Shown in pieces: positions 1 through 6,850 of a DNA stretch of 39,946 nt. The first letter of the stretch is position 1. Each line of letters opens with the position of its first letter. Under the pieces are notes generated by a model, which was not told where the DNA came from, did not search any database, and saw only the letters and a program-made list of their open reading frames with translations. Position numbers and translations under genes: made by a program. Where the stretch lies: NCBI GenBank assembly GCA_002372575.1, contig DFHC01000102.1:895-40840 (forward strand), read 5' to 3'. This DNA is from a bacterium UBA3734. Lineage in GTDB: Bacteria; Bacteroidota; Bacteroidia; Bacteroidales; Bacteroidaceae.

Positions 1-123
1 GTGCCCGAGGACCACATCGTGGGCAAGCCGATTTTCATCTGGTGGAGCAGCGACCCCGACCGAGGCGGATTCTCGGGAATCCGTTGGAGCCGCCTGTTCC
101 GAATGGTGGAGAATATCAAGTGA
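1..123 (+). CDS. lepB: Signal peptidase I (S26 family), C-terminal end only
   Basis: This is the tail of a gene that begins before the window; 40 codons and the TGA stop are present. The readable peptide contains GKPIFIWWSSDP and ends in GIRWSRLFRMVENIK, which resembles the C-terminal part of Bacteroidetes type I signal peptidases: a G-K/R-hydrophobic strand, then a tail in which the 'S.D......GIRWSR.F' pattern recurs. The family cleaves N-terminal signal peptides of exported proteins at the outer face of the inner membrane. The catalytic Ser and Lys lie upstream and are not visible. In Bacteroidetes a WbqC-family gene commonly follows lepB, and one follows here, which supports the call. Confidence 0.75.
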   Translation: MPEDHIVGKPIFIWWSSDPDRGGFSGIRWSRLFRMVENIK

Positions 124-128
124 AAATG

Positions 129-154
129 CCCCCTAAAATAGGGGGTTGGGGGTC
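129..154. repeat. C/G-rich palindromic repeat, inverted copy upstream of the WbqC gene
   Basis: Just after the lepB stop there is a short hairpin-forming element (CCCCCTAAAATAGGGGG followed by TTGGGGGTC). Its reverse complement matches 246-271, inside the next gene, at 24 of 26 positions. It may act as an RNA hairpin between lepB and the next gene, but it has no T-tract of its own. Confidence 0.7.
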
Positions 155-203
155 TTAACTAATCATCAAGCCCTCTAAATGATTCCTGATAAAAGAAGAA
201 CTA

Positions 204-908
204 ATGAGGAAGGTTCCGTCTGTGGGTTCGCAAGGATATTTGCCGGACCCCCAACCCCCTAACTTAGGGGGCTACCTGCATACTACTTACTTCGGCCCGA
301 TTTCCTGGTATCGGCAGCTGCTCAGCGCCGACTCGTGGGCCATCGACGAGGGCGAGCCCTACGTGAAGCAAACCACGCGCAACCATTGCCTGATTGCCAC
401 GGTCAGCGGCGTGCAGAAACTGACGGTGCCAGTGGAAAAATCGAGGAGTGAGGAACGAGGAGCGAGGAACGATTTTTCTCGAAACGAGCCGCTGATGACA
501 CGCGACGTGCGCATCAGCGAGCACGGGAAATGGCGCACGGAGCACTGGAACGCGCTCTGCACGGCCTATGGCGAAAGTCCCTTTTTCGACTACTATGCCG
601 ACGACCTGCGCCCCTTTTTCGAGCGTCGCAACTGGGAACTGCTCATCGACTACAACGCAGCGATTATGCAGAAAATGTTGGAACTGATAGCCCCCTCCCA
701 CCTCCCCCAACTGGGGGAGGCTGCCAATGGCCTTTTCAGTTGTGGAAGAACAATCAAAAACGCTCCCCTCTCCAGTGGGAGAGGGGTCGGGGGAGAGGCT
801 TCTTATTGGCAAGTCTATCAATCGCGCCACGGCTTCCTGCCCGACCTCTCCATCCTCGACCTGCTCTGCTGCATGGGACCCGAAGCGATACTCTATTTAA
901 GGAATTAG
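204..908 (+). CDS. WbqC-family protein carrying in-frame repeat insertions
   Basis: WbqC-like proteins are about 200-residue proteins of uncertain biochemical role, often near glycan or envelope genes. The recognisable core runs in pieces: YFGPISWYRQLL, then YVKQTTRNHC, LTVPVEK, RDVRISEHGKWRTEHWNAL, SPFFDYYADDLRPFFE and finally SRHGFLPDLSILDLL, ending GPEAILYLRN. Between these pieces lie three stretches that are not family sequence but translated DNA repeats: about residues 13-22 (from 246-271), residues 80-90 (from 441-471), and residues 163-197 (from 689-722 and 762-800). All keep the frame, so the protein is probably made with extra loops. The ATG at 204 is the only in-frame ATG before the core, but because a repeat sits in the N-terminus the true start could be a later codon. 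The gene follows lepB by 80 nt. Confidence 0.75.
   Translation: MRKVPSVGSQGYLPDPQPPNLGGYLHTTYFGPISWYRQLLSADSWAIDEGEPYVKQTTRNHCLIATVSGVQKLTVPVEKSRSEERGARNDFSRNEPLMTRDVRISEHGKWRTEHWNALCTAYGESPFFDYYADDLRPFFERRNWELLIDYNAAIMQKMLELIAPSHLPQLGEAANGLFSCGRTIKNAPLSSGRGVGGEASYWQVYQSRHGFLPDLSILDLLCCMGPEAILYLRN
246..271. repeat. C/G-rich palindromic repeat inside the WbqC gene N-terminus
   Basis: This copy (GACCCCCAACCCCCTA, 4 nt, GGGGG core) lies inside the coding sequence and is translated as roughly DPQPPNLGG. It is the inverted partner of 129-154, with two mismatches over 26 bases, so the two could pair in RNA over the region holding the start codon. Confidence 0.7.
441..471. repeat. GAGGAGCGAGGAAC-type purine repeat inside the WbqC gene
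   Basis: The tract is built from three near copies of a GAGGAxyGAGGAAC unit and is translated in frame as RSEERGARN. The 16 bases AACGAGGAGCGAGGAA at 454-469 recur exactly at 13939-13954, at the stop codon of pruA. Confidence 0.6.
689..722. repeat. C/G-rich palindromic repeat inside the WbqC gene
   Basis: CCTCCCCC (701-708) and GGGGGAGG (713-720) form an eight-base-pair hairpin with a four-base loop. It is translated in frame within the C-terminal third of the WbqC-family protein. Confidence 0.7.
762..800. repeat. C/G-rich palindromic repeat with GGGGAGAGGCT tail, inside the WbqC gene
   Basis: A hairpin of CCCCTCTCC and GGGAGAGGGG is followed by a tail ending GGGGGAGAGGCT. The same arrangement, with a GGGGAGAGGCT tail, is found at 11143-11177 between pyrB and pyrI, so this is one dispersed family. 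Here it is translated in frame. Confidence 0.7.
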
Positions 909-951
909 CAATATACATCAATTAGTAATCAATAATTAAATCTCAAAAACA

Positions 952-1503
952 ATGAAAAAATTCAATCTCAAAGTCCTGACACTTCTGCTCGCAGGCACCT
1001 TTGCAATGAATTCATGCATCGGCTCGTACAGTCTGTTCAACAAGTACGCCGAATGGCAGCGCACCATGACCGACAGCAAGTTCCTCAACGCCATCGTGGG
1101 CTTCGTACTCATGCCCATCGTCGGTAGCATCACGTTAGTCGTCGATTCGCTCGTGCTCAACACCATCGAGTTCTGGACGGGCGACAATCCCATGGCCTCG
1201 AACGTAGGGAAAACGCAGAAAGTGCTCGGTGGCGACGGTCGCTACTACGCCGTGAAAACGCTTGAGCAGGGCTACGAAATCACCACGCCCGACGGCCAGC
1301 TCCTGACCTTCCTCTACGACCGCGAAAACAACGCGTGGATGCAGGTGATGAACGGCGAAGTGAAGGAAATGTTCCGCTTCAACGAAGACGGCACCGTGAA
1401 AGTGAACACGCCCGAGGGAGCGAAAGACGTTGCACTCAACGAGGCCGGACTCTACGAGGTAAAAATGGCCTGCACCGGCGGCAACTACTGGGCTTGCAGA
1501 TGA
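952..1503 (+). CDS. DUF3332-like lipoprotein
   Basis: The 183-residue product begins with a basic n-region and a hydrophobic stretch (KVLTLLLAGTFAM) ending NSC, so Cys22 is a likely lipidation site. The segment GSYSLFNKYAEWQRTMTDSKFLNAIVG, followed by a second hydrophobic stretch (about residues 45-67, VGFVLMPIVGSITLVVDSLVL) and NTIEFWTGDNP, is the hallmark of the DUF3332 family, whose function is unknown. The C-terminal half is rich in short beta-like strands (YEITTPDGQLLTFLYD). The stop codon overlaps the next start (ATGA at 1500-1503), suggesting translational coupling to the HAD phosphatase. A role at the envelope is inferred from the lipobox and hydrophobic segment only. Confidence 0.75.
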   Translation: MKKFNLKVLTLLLAGTFAMNSCIGSYSLFNKYAEWQRTMTDSKFLNAIVGFVLMPIVGSITLVVDSLVLNTIEFWTGDNPMASNVGKTQKVLGGDGRYYAVKTLEQGYEITTPDGQLLTFLYDRENNAWMQVMNGEVKEMFRFNEDGTVKVNTPEGAKDVALNEAGLYEVKMACTGGNYWACR

Positions 1504-2105
1504 CAAACTACAAAAACATCATCTTCGATTTAGGCGGGGTGCTCGTCGGCTTCGACAGTCGGCGATGCATCAACGCCTTTCATGCAATCGACTGCGGCGA
1601 TGTGGCGAAATACGTCGAGGAGCATCGCACGGAAGACCTCTTTCATCGTGTGGAACTGGGACTCATTTCCACCCACGAATTTTGCGAGGAAGCCCGACAG
1701 ATGACGGGTTCGACAGCCTCTGACGAGGAAATCATCGGCGCATGGAACGCCTTGCTCACGCCCGTCACGGCAGAGCGGCGACAGCGACTCGCCGAAATCA
1801 GGGAACGAGGCATACGCCTTTTCCTACTGAGCAATACGAACGACATGCACTGGCAACTCTGCCAGCCGCAACTCAAGGGCTGTTTCGACCGCGTGTTCCT
1901 ATCGTACGAGATGCAACTGGCCAAGCCCGACCCGAAAATCTTCACCGAAGTGCTGCGACAGGCCGGCATCGCGGCCCACGAAACGCTTTTCATCGACGAC
2001 AATGCCGACAACATCGCGGCAGCAGCAGCACTGGGCATCGCCACGTTCCACAACCAGAACATCAATGACTGGACGATGAACAATAACATTTGTCTGAACT
2101 TCTGA
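1500..2105 (+). CDS. HAD-superfamily hydrolase, YihX-like
   Basis: A 201-residue haloacid-dehalogenase-fold protein, probably a small-molecule phosphatase. Motif I is IIFDLGGVL (Asp10 as nucleophile; the second Asp of the usual DxD is replaced by Gly, as in the YihX branch, which is active on sugar phosphates). Motif II is LFLLSNTND, motif III is AKPDPKIF and motif IV is FIDDNADNI. The ATG at 1500 is chosen because the conserved IIFDLGG follows at once and it overlaps the previous stop as ATGA; an in-frame extension to 1335 would only translate the previous gene out of frame. The last codons and the stop fall in a TTCTGAA-type repeat (2094-2116) that also recurs, inverted, inside ribF. The true substrate cannot be told from the sequence. 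Confidence 0.85.
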   Translation: MTNYKNIIFDLGGVLVGFDSRRCINAFHAIDCGDVAKYVEEHRTEDLFHRVELGLISTHEFCEEARQMTGSTASDEEIIGAWNALLTPVTAERRQRLAEIRERGIRLFLLSNTNDMHWQLCQPQLKGCFDRVFLSYEMQLAKPDPKIFTEVLRQAGIAAHETLFIDDNADNIAAAAALGIATFHNQNINDWTMNNNICLNF

Positions 2106-2116
2106 AACTCCTGAAA

Positions 2117-3136
2117 ATGACTGCTACTATCGGATTCTTCGACGGTGTTCACCAAGGACACCAATTCGTGATTCGCCACGTGGCCGACGAAGCCCATCGG
2201 CGAGGCATGGAAGCCGTCGTCGTCACCTTCGACCGACCGCCGCGCGAGGTGGTGACGGGCCAATCCACGCCGCTGCTCACCACACTCGAAGAGAAAAAAG
2301 CACTCATCCTTGCCGCCGGTGCCGACCGCTGCGAGGTGCTCCCATTCACGCGCGAAATGGCAAGGCTCACGGCCAAAGAATTCATGCAAACCATTCTCAA
2401 GGAACAATTTCAGGTAGAAGTGCTCATGCTGGGCTACGACAACCGCTTCGGCCATCGCACGCCAGGCGTCCACGAAGATTTCAACGATTACCAACGCTAC
2501 GCCCGCGAACTCAGCATGGAGGTCGTAAAACTACCCCAATTCAACCCTCAACCCTCACCCACCACCCATCAACCATCAACCATCAACCATCAAAATTCAA
2601 CCCTCAACCCTCAAAATTCAACATTCATCCGCAATGCCGTCAAAACGGGCGACGTAGCCCTTGCTGCCCTGCTTCTGGGGCGTCGCTATAGCATCACGGG
2701 GCGTGTGGTCCACGGCAGAGGCGAAGGACGCAAGCTGAATTTTCCCACAGCCAACCTCGCGCCGCAAACCGTCGAAACCATCATCCCCGCCACGGGAGTA
2801 TATGAAGTTGCAGTGAAAGGCCCAAGGGTTCAGGAGTTCAGGAGTTCAGAAGTTCAGGAGTTCAGAAGTTCAGGAGTTCAGGAGTTCAGAAGTGAGAACA
2901 GTTCTTTGCCCGGAATCATGAACATCGGCACACGCCCCACCTACGGCAATGGCGAACTCTCGCTCGAGGTGCATCTGCTCAACTTCTCGGGCAACCTCTA
3001 CAACCATCTCCTCACCGTCGAATTCCTCCGTCGCATCCGCCCCGAGCAGACATTCAGCTCGCCCGAGGCCCTGCGCCAACAAATAGAAAAAGACTGTAGT
3101 TCCGTGCTGGAAAGAAATGTAAATAAAGAAAAATGA
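2117..3136 (+). CDS. ribF: Bifunctional riboflavin kinase / FAD synthetase with two repeat-derived insertions
   Basis: RibF phosphorylates riboflavin to FMN and adenylates FMN to FAD in the cytoplasm. The N-terminal FAD-synthetase half starts with IGFFDGVHQGHQ, the nucleotidyl-transferase motif, and contains VLMLGYDNRFGH. The C-terminal kinase half contains GRVVHGRGEGRKLNFPTANL, the GVYEV strand, IMNIGTRPTYG and VEFLRRIRPEQTF. The ATG at 2117 places the motif right at the N-terminus, as usual; an upstream TTG at 2090 is less likely. The protein has 339 residues against roughly 300-310 for most RibF. The excess is explained by two translated repeat tracts: 2543-2626, at the junction of the two domains, and 2828-2891, between strands of the kinase domain. 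The frame is intact. It overlaps the following CPBP gene by ATGA. Confidence 0.92.
   Translation: MTATIGFFDGVHQGHQFVIRHVADEAHRRGMEAVVVTFDRPPREVVTGQSTPLLTTLEEKKALILAAGADRCEVLPFTREMARLTAKEFMQTILKEQFQVEVLMLGYDNRFGHRTPGVHEDFNDYQRYARELSMEVVKLPQFNPQPSPTTHQPSTINHQNSTLNPQNSTFIRNAVKTGDVALAALLLGRRYSITGRVVHGRGEGRKLNFPTANLAPQTVETIIPATGVYEVAVKGPRVQEFRSSEVQEFRSSGVQEFRSENSSLPGIMNIGTRPTYGNGELSLEVHLLNFSGNLYNHLLTVEFLRRIRPEQTFSSPEALRQQIEKDCSSVLERNVNKEK
2543..2626. repeat. Twelve-copy heptamer tandem repeat inside ribF
   Basis: Twelve consecutive 7-bp units of the types AACCCTC, AACCATC and AAAATTC make exactly 84 bp, or 28 codons. Because 7 is not a multiple of 3, gain or loss of a single unit would shift the frame. 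The tract is translated as an Asn/Pro/Ser/Thr/His-rich linker between the two RibF domains. Confidence 0.9.
2828..2891. repeat. Eight-copy octamer tandem repeat inside ribF
   Basis: Eight units GTTCAGGA or GTTCAGAA run without interruption (64 bp), giving the repeated peptide VQEFRSS in the riboflavin-kinase half. The inverted form of the same unit (CTGAACTTCTGAAACTCCTG) is found at 2094-2113, at the HAD stop and ribF start. Confidence 0.9.
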
Positions 3137-3891
3137 AAAATATCCTCAACGCCCTCACCTATCTCGTGGCCTTCATCGCCATCCAGCTCGCCGTCACCTT
3201 AGCCGTGGAATCCCTCTGGCAGACCGACAGCGCATGGCCCCCAATACTCATCTCTGCCCTGTCGGCAGTCCTCACCATCTTGCTTTTCGTATTGGTACGG
3301 TGGTCGCCTTTCTCGCGCAACTATCTGCGCTCGCGTCCGTGGGCACTGCTCGCGTGGGTGGCGATTATGACCTTCGGCACGGTCATTCCCTCAGAATTCC
3401 TCATGGAACAGCTGGGCTTTGAGGTGCCCGAGCACACGCAACGCCTGTTCGAGCAAATCATGCAGCATCCCGCAGGCTATTTCGTCATTGGAATCCTCGT
3501 GCCCGTGGCCGAGGAAATGGTGTTTCGCGGAGCCATTTTGCGCACGTTGCTCAAGCAGTGGTCGCCGTGGGTGGCCATCGTCGTTGTGGCACTGCTCTTC
3601 GGCCTTGTCCATGGCAACGTGGCGCAGTTCATCCATGCCTTCCTGCTCGGCCTGCTGCTCGGCTGGCTCTATTGGCGCAGCGGCAGCATCGTGCCCGGCA
3701 TCGTGCTCCACTGGACGAACAACACCATCGTCTATGTCGTCTATAAACTCCTTCCTCAGACCGCCGATAGCACCCTGCTCGAGCTTTTCGGAGACAGCCA
3801 GCGAGCCGTCTGGATGTCGCTCCTCTGCTCCATGTTCATTTTCCTGCCTGCACTGCTTCAGGTGATTGGACGAATCAGAAAACAGGAATAA
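3133..3891 (+). CDS. CPBP-family intramembrane metalloprotease
   Basis: A 252-residue integral membrane protein with about seven or eight hydrophobic segments, starting at residues 8-25, 36-55 and 70-86. The CAAX-protease/bacteriocin-processing (Abi) motifs are present: EEMVFRGAILRTLL with Glu127, Glu128 and Arg132; FGLVHGN with His160; and VLHWTNNTIVY with His193 and Asn197. These residues form the active site of CPBP glutamic/metallo proteases in the membrane. The natural substrate is unknown. The start overlaps the ribF stop (ATGA at 3133-3136), and a strong terminator follows at 4056, so it is probably the last functional gene of this operon. Confidence 0.88.
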   Translation: MKNILNALTYLVAFIAIQLAVTLAVESLWQTDSAWPPILISALSAVLTILLFVLVRWSPFSRNYLRSRPWALLAWVAIMTFGTVIPSEFLMEQLGFEVPEHTQRLFEQIMQHPAGYFVIGILVPVAEEMVFRGAILRTLLKQWSPWVAIVVVALLFGLVHGNVAQFIHAFLLGLLLGWLYWRSGSIVPGIVLHWTNNTIVYVVYKLLPQTADSTLLELFGDSQRAVWMSLLCSMFIFLPALLQVIGRIRKQE

Positions 3892-3945
3892 GAGCCGTTA
3901 AAAAATACAATTTTTAAGACAAATAAGCCAATTTTACTTAATGCG

Positions 3946-4020
3946 ATGCCGAATTTTACGGAAAACTGGGAAGATGAGCGGAAGGACTTCGGACTGGAGG
4001 AATGGACAGACGAGTGGTAG
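3946..4020 (+). CDS. Possible small acidic protein of 24 residues
   Basis: An ATG-to-TAG frame of 25 codons encodes a Trp- and Glu/Asp-rich peptide (MPNFTENWEDERK, then DFGLEEWTDEW). It lies between the CPBP gene and the terminator at 4056, so it would be transcribed with the operon. It could equally be noncoding 3' sequence or the remnant of a longer gene; no family was recognised. Confidence 0.2.
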   Translation: MPNFTENWEDERKDFGLEEWTDEW

Positions 4021-4055
4021 AACCAGACACGTAGGTTTTCCACGGCACAAAAAGA

Positions 4056-4094
4056 GGAGCCGATGCCCACTTGAGGCATCGGCTCCATTTTTTT
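4056..4094. terminator. Bidirectional intrinsic terminator
   Basis: A perfect 12-bp stem (GGAGCCGATGCC, loop of 7, GGCATCGGCTCC) is followed by ATTTTTTT on the plus strand and by TCTTTTTG on the minus strand. It serves the convergent ends of the ribF/CPBP operon and of the fimbrillin-like gene. Confidence 0.9.
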
Positions 4095-4130
4095 GACTGC
4101 ACAAATGTCTTGCGCTATCGAGAGGATTGA

Positions 4131-6605
4131 TTACTCGAACATTCCCTCAGCACCACCATAGCCGATAGTAGCGAGTCGCATACCAGTCTTAGTATAAATG
4201 GAATGCTGTTGCCAACTCAAGGCGATGTAGTGGTAGTGCAGATTCAGGTAGAACGCATTGTCGTTGTAATGATTCCAGCGGTGGTTGCCGGTTTCACTAT
4301 ACATCTTATAACGATAGGCTGCCAACAATTGCGAGTTTGGGGTGGTGACATCAAAATACAATTTTTCTGGATCATAACTTTCGACATCGTCTCTTTCATA
4401 GGCAAATCTGTCAAAATTACTGTATTCGCTAAGTAGGGTAGCTGGAGTGGTATTGCTACCTTCCGAATACTCGTCATAAACATACTTGTAGAACTTGGTA
4501 TCGCCATGAGCAAACGTCACAGGTGTTTTTGTCCAATAAAATCCCTGTGCACCCACCAGCGTCAGCGTCGGGTCTCCTGTTCCTTCAATATTATCAAATG
4601 GAACAACTTTTTCAACGATAACTTCTTCTCCTTCTTCTCCTTCTTCTCCTTCTACATAATCTCTATAATGATATGCAAAAGCACCATTCAATGTAGTCTG
4701 ATCGTTACTATACTCGAAACGACCAAGACAGGGCACGAAGAAGTAGTCGTCGTCATTTTTACCATCGTCTGAAGGCTTATGGACTCCGTCTCTGAACTTG
4801 CTGTTCGCGGCATCCCAGTTTGTATAAGGCATACGATAGTTCATCGGGGGTGCCATGTAATATAAATTGTATTGGCGTCCGTCAATCATCGATAAGTACT
4901 CACTTTCCTTGTTGCTTACACTTCTAGTCTTTTTATAGGCGGCACTTGGGAAAGGTGCTGAATATTTAGGTGACTTCTCTGTATTATTACTATTCTCGTC
5001 TATTTCATCAGTGGCAGGATACACAATGGGATAAGCATACGAAAGTGTTTGCAGATACTCTCGTATTTTTTCCTTTTTCTTAATCCAAACGCCACCTCTA
5101 CAAACGGTTTCCACACCATTGTACCCTTCCAGAATCCATTTGGTTTCGCTGTCGTAATAAGGGTCACCATAGACCACGTAGAAACTCATTTGATTGGCAG
5201 TTAGGACATTGTCCCACTCGCCACCAGAAGCTACTTTTCTGCGTTTTCCAGATCTAATTCTGGCTTTTGATGTTGAAGAAGTTGCGTCTCTGTCTCGCCA
5301 TTTGAAATTGCTGAACGAAGCAACGGCAATCATCTTGTTATCTTCATACACATCGCTAAACCAGCTTGTAGAGCCTACGGTTGGTGCATATTCGGTTTGA
5401 TGCTCGTCGTTATAAACTGGATAGGGCTGTCCTGCTGTCTCTGCAGCTTTCCAGAACCAGTCTTGTGCTCCCCACATATAGTATTCCTCGAACGGATACT
5501 TCCTAGCGGTGGAGGTGGTGGTAATTTTCAGTTTGTGGCGGAGTCTGTAGAATTTATTTTTTTCGGGCGCGAATTCTACTTCACGTTCCGTTGTGGTCCA
5601 TGTATAAATATAACCCATATCCCACTGTTCGCCTTCATGATCATGGCCAGCATTCTGGGTGGCTCCTGTTGCAAATTCATACGTTACAATCAATGTGTAT
5701 GGATCAGCAGCCACTGTTGGCTTAATCACCATGAATACACGGCTATTGGCTTTTTCCTCTACGTCTTCTCCGTCGGTCACTTTGGTTTTTCCGTAGGGTG
5801 TATAGTCGGTGTAGTTGATGGCGAAACCATAGTTCTTCGCCTGTGAGTGTTTCATTGTTCCGCCATCAACGGGCAACACGTCTTCACCACAAATTACCTC
5901 GATTTGGTCACCTCCTGTTTCTTTCAGCGTTGCACCAGTTCCACTCAACTCAAATTTACCACGAATATTTTTCCCATTTTTCTCTTTAATCGTGATTCTC
6001 TTGAGAATGGTGCTTGTAACGTCGCTCGTTTCATCCACACGCGGCTCAAACATCAGATAGGCCATTTCGTGACCCAGCGTGAAGGAATATTTCGACCCGT
6101 TTTTCTTGGCTGTCGCAATTCCGCAATCGCCCGAAACGCCGAAATGTTCGGAGTTATTGGCGGTGCGCTGCACTTGCTGTGCAGGAATGGTGACATCGGG
6201 AACAGCAGTGGGCATGGTTTCTCCAACTACCGTTCCGGCATAGAGCACGGAATACTGATTCTCTGTGTAGTCGCCTTCTAAATAGAACTTGGCCAACGTG
6301 CTGCTGTCGGAGGTAATGGTCATCAACTTCGACAGAACGGGGGTACCGTCTTTCACCACCCAGACGTGGTCAACCGAGTCGCCACGGTTCACCCACGCAA
6401 AGCGTCCGTTGCGATACATCGACGTGCGCGTCGCCTCGGGTGCTTCGGCTGCGAAACAGGTAAGTCCCTCGTAGTCGGCATCCGTTTTCTGGTTTGCCTT
6501 CTCTACGACTACGTCCTCGGCACAAGCCGTAAAAAACATGGCTGCAATCAGCAAAAGCGTTGCATGAACGCCGTGGAATACTTTTTTAGTCATGATTTTG
6601 TTCAT
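4131..6605 (-). CDS. Large fimbrillin-like surface lipoprotein
   Basis: The 824-residue product starts with a signal peptide ending FFTAC, so Cys28 is the likely lipid-anchored residue. Residues about 48-350 resemble the N-terminal part of fimbrillin-like proteins of Bacteroidales: an ATRTSM segment, GRFAWVNRGDSVD, VTIPAQQVQ and SFTLGHEMAYLMFE. Such proteins are exported as lipoproteins and may be processed into fimbriae or stay as surface adhesins. The remaining 470 residues, rich in Tyr and Asn, belong to no family I recognise and make this much longer than ordinary fimbrillins (300-500 residues). A 9-bp repeat encodes a run of Glu and Gly (see 4623-4649). Starts at 6605 and 6593 are both possible. 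The 71-residue gene at 6635 precedes it by 29 nt, so the two are likely co-transcribed. No usher or assembly gene is nearby. Confidence 0.65.
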   Translation of the reverse strand: MNKIMTKKVFHGVHATLLLIAAMFFTACAEDVVVEKANQKTDADYEGLTCFAAEAPEATRTSMYRNGRFAWVNRGDSVDHVWVVKDGTPVLSKLMTITSDSSTLAKFYLEGDYTENQYSVLYAGTVVGETMPTAVPDVTIPAQQVQRTANNSEHFGVSGDCGIATAKKNGSKYSFTLGHEMAYLMFEPRVDETSDVTSTILKRITIKEKNGKNIRGKFELSGTGATLKETGGDQIEVICGEDVLPVDGGTMKHSQAKNYGFAINYTDYTPYGKTKVTDGEDVEEKANSRVFMVIKPTVAADPYTLIVTYEFATGATQNAGHDHEGEQWDMGYIYTWTTTEREVEFAPEKNKFYRLRHKLKITTTSTARKYPFEEYYMWGAQDWFWKAAETAGQPYPVYNDEHQTEYAPTVGSTSWFSDVYEDNKMIAVASFSNFKWRDRDATSSTSKARIRSGKRRKVASGGEWDNVLTANQMSFYVVYGDPYYDSETKWILEGYNGVETVCRGGVWIKKKEKIREYLQTLSYAYPIVYPATDEIDENSNNTEKSPKYSAPFPSAAYKKTRSVSNKESEYLSMIDGRQYNLYYMAPPMNYRMPYTNWDAANSKFRDGVHKPSDDGKNDDDYFFVPCLGRFEYSNDQTTLNGAFAYHYRDYVEGEEGEEGEEVIVEKVVPFDNIEGTGDPTLTLVGAQGFYWTKTPVTFAHGDTKFYKYVYDEYSEGSNTTPATLLSEYSNFDRFAYERDDVESYDPEKLYFDVTTPNSQLLAAYRYKMYSETGNHRWNHYNDNAFYLNLHYHYIALSWQQHSIYTKTGMRLATIGYGGAEGMFE
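4623..4649. repeat. Three-copy 9-bp repeat in the fimbrillin-like gene
   Basis: Three perfect copies of TTCTTCTCC on the plus strand encode EGEEGEEGEE in the minus-strand protein. A unit of 9 bp keeps the frame whatever the copy number, so length could vary without inactivating the gene. Confidence 0.85.
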
Positions 6606-6634
6606 TTTTTATCGTGTTTTTTCAGTTTTTTCGA

Positions 6635-6850
6635 TCACTCCCAGTCGGTGGTCAACTTGTCCGACTGAATGCCTTCACGCTCCTCGTAGCTCCAAGAAAA
6701 GAAGCCTTTAGCTTCCTCTAAGTTCGCATCGCCACCCCAAGTGCCAGTGCCGGCATCACCATTGCCAGACACCATCACAAACGGCGCTTTCTCCATCGTG
6801 AACACCTCGGTGAGAGGCTTCACGTAATTTGCTCTTTTCTCCATTTTCAT
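6635..6850 (-). CDS. Small protein of unknown function, 71 residues
   Basis: The product begins MKMEKRANYVKPLTEVFTME and continues with MVSGNGDAGTGTWGG, a Gly-rich middle, and an acidic, Trp-containing end (LTTDWE). Short proteins with an N-terminal Y-x-K/x-P-x-x-E-V pattern followed by a Gly/Asp-rich segment are common in Bacteroidales, but I know of no assigned role. There is no clear signal peptide or lipobox. Starts at 6850 and 6844 are both possible; AAAGGA lies 4-9 nt before the first. It lies 29 nt upstream of the fimbrillin-like gene on the same strand, and a TATCTTTG promoter element sits about 130 nt upstream, so the two probably form one unit. Confidence 0.6.
   Translation of the reverse strand: MKMEKRANYVKPLTEVFTMEKAPFVMVSGNGDAGTGTWGGDANLEEAKGFFSWSYEEREGIQSDKLTTDWE

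Noticed and set aside
2090..2116. Upstream TTG start for ribF
   Set aside because: It would add nine residues encoded by a repeat before the nucleotidyl-transferase motif. The ATG at 2117 gives the usual short N-terminus.
2543..2891. A CRISPR-like array in ribF
   Set aside because: The repeat units are 7 and 8 bp, directly adjacent, with no spacers, and they are translated. They are simple tandem repeats.
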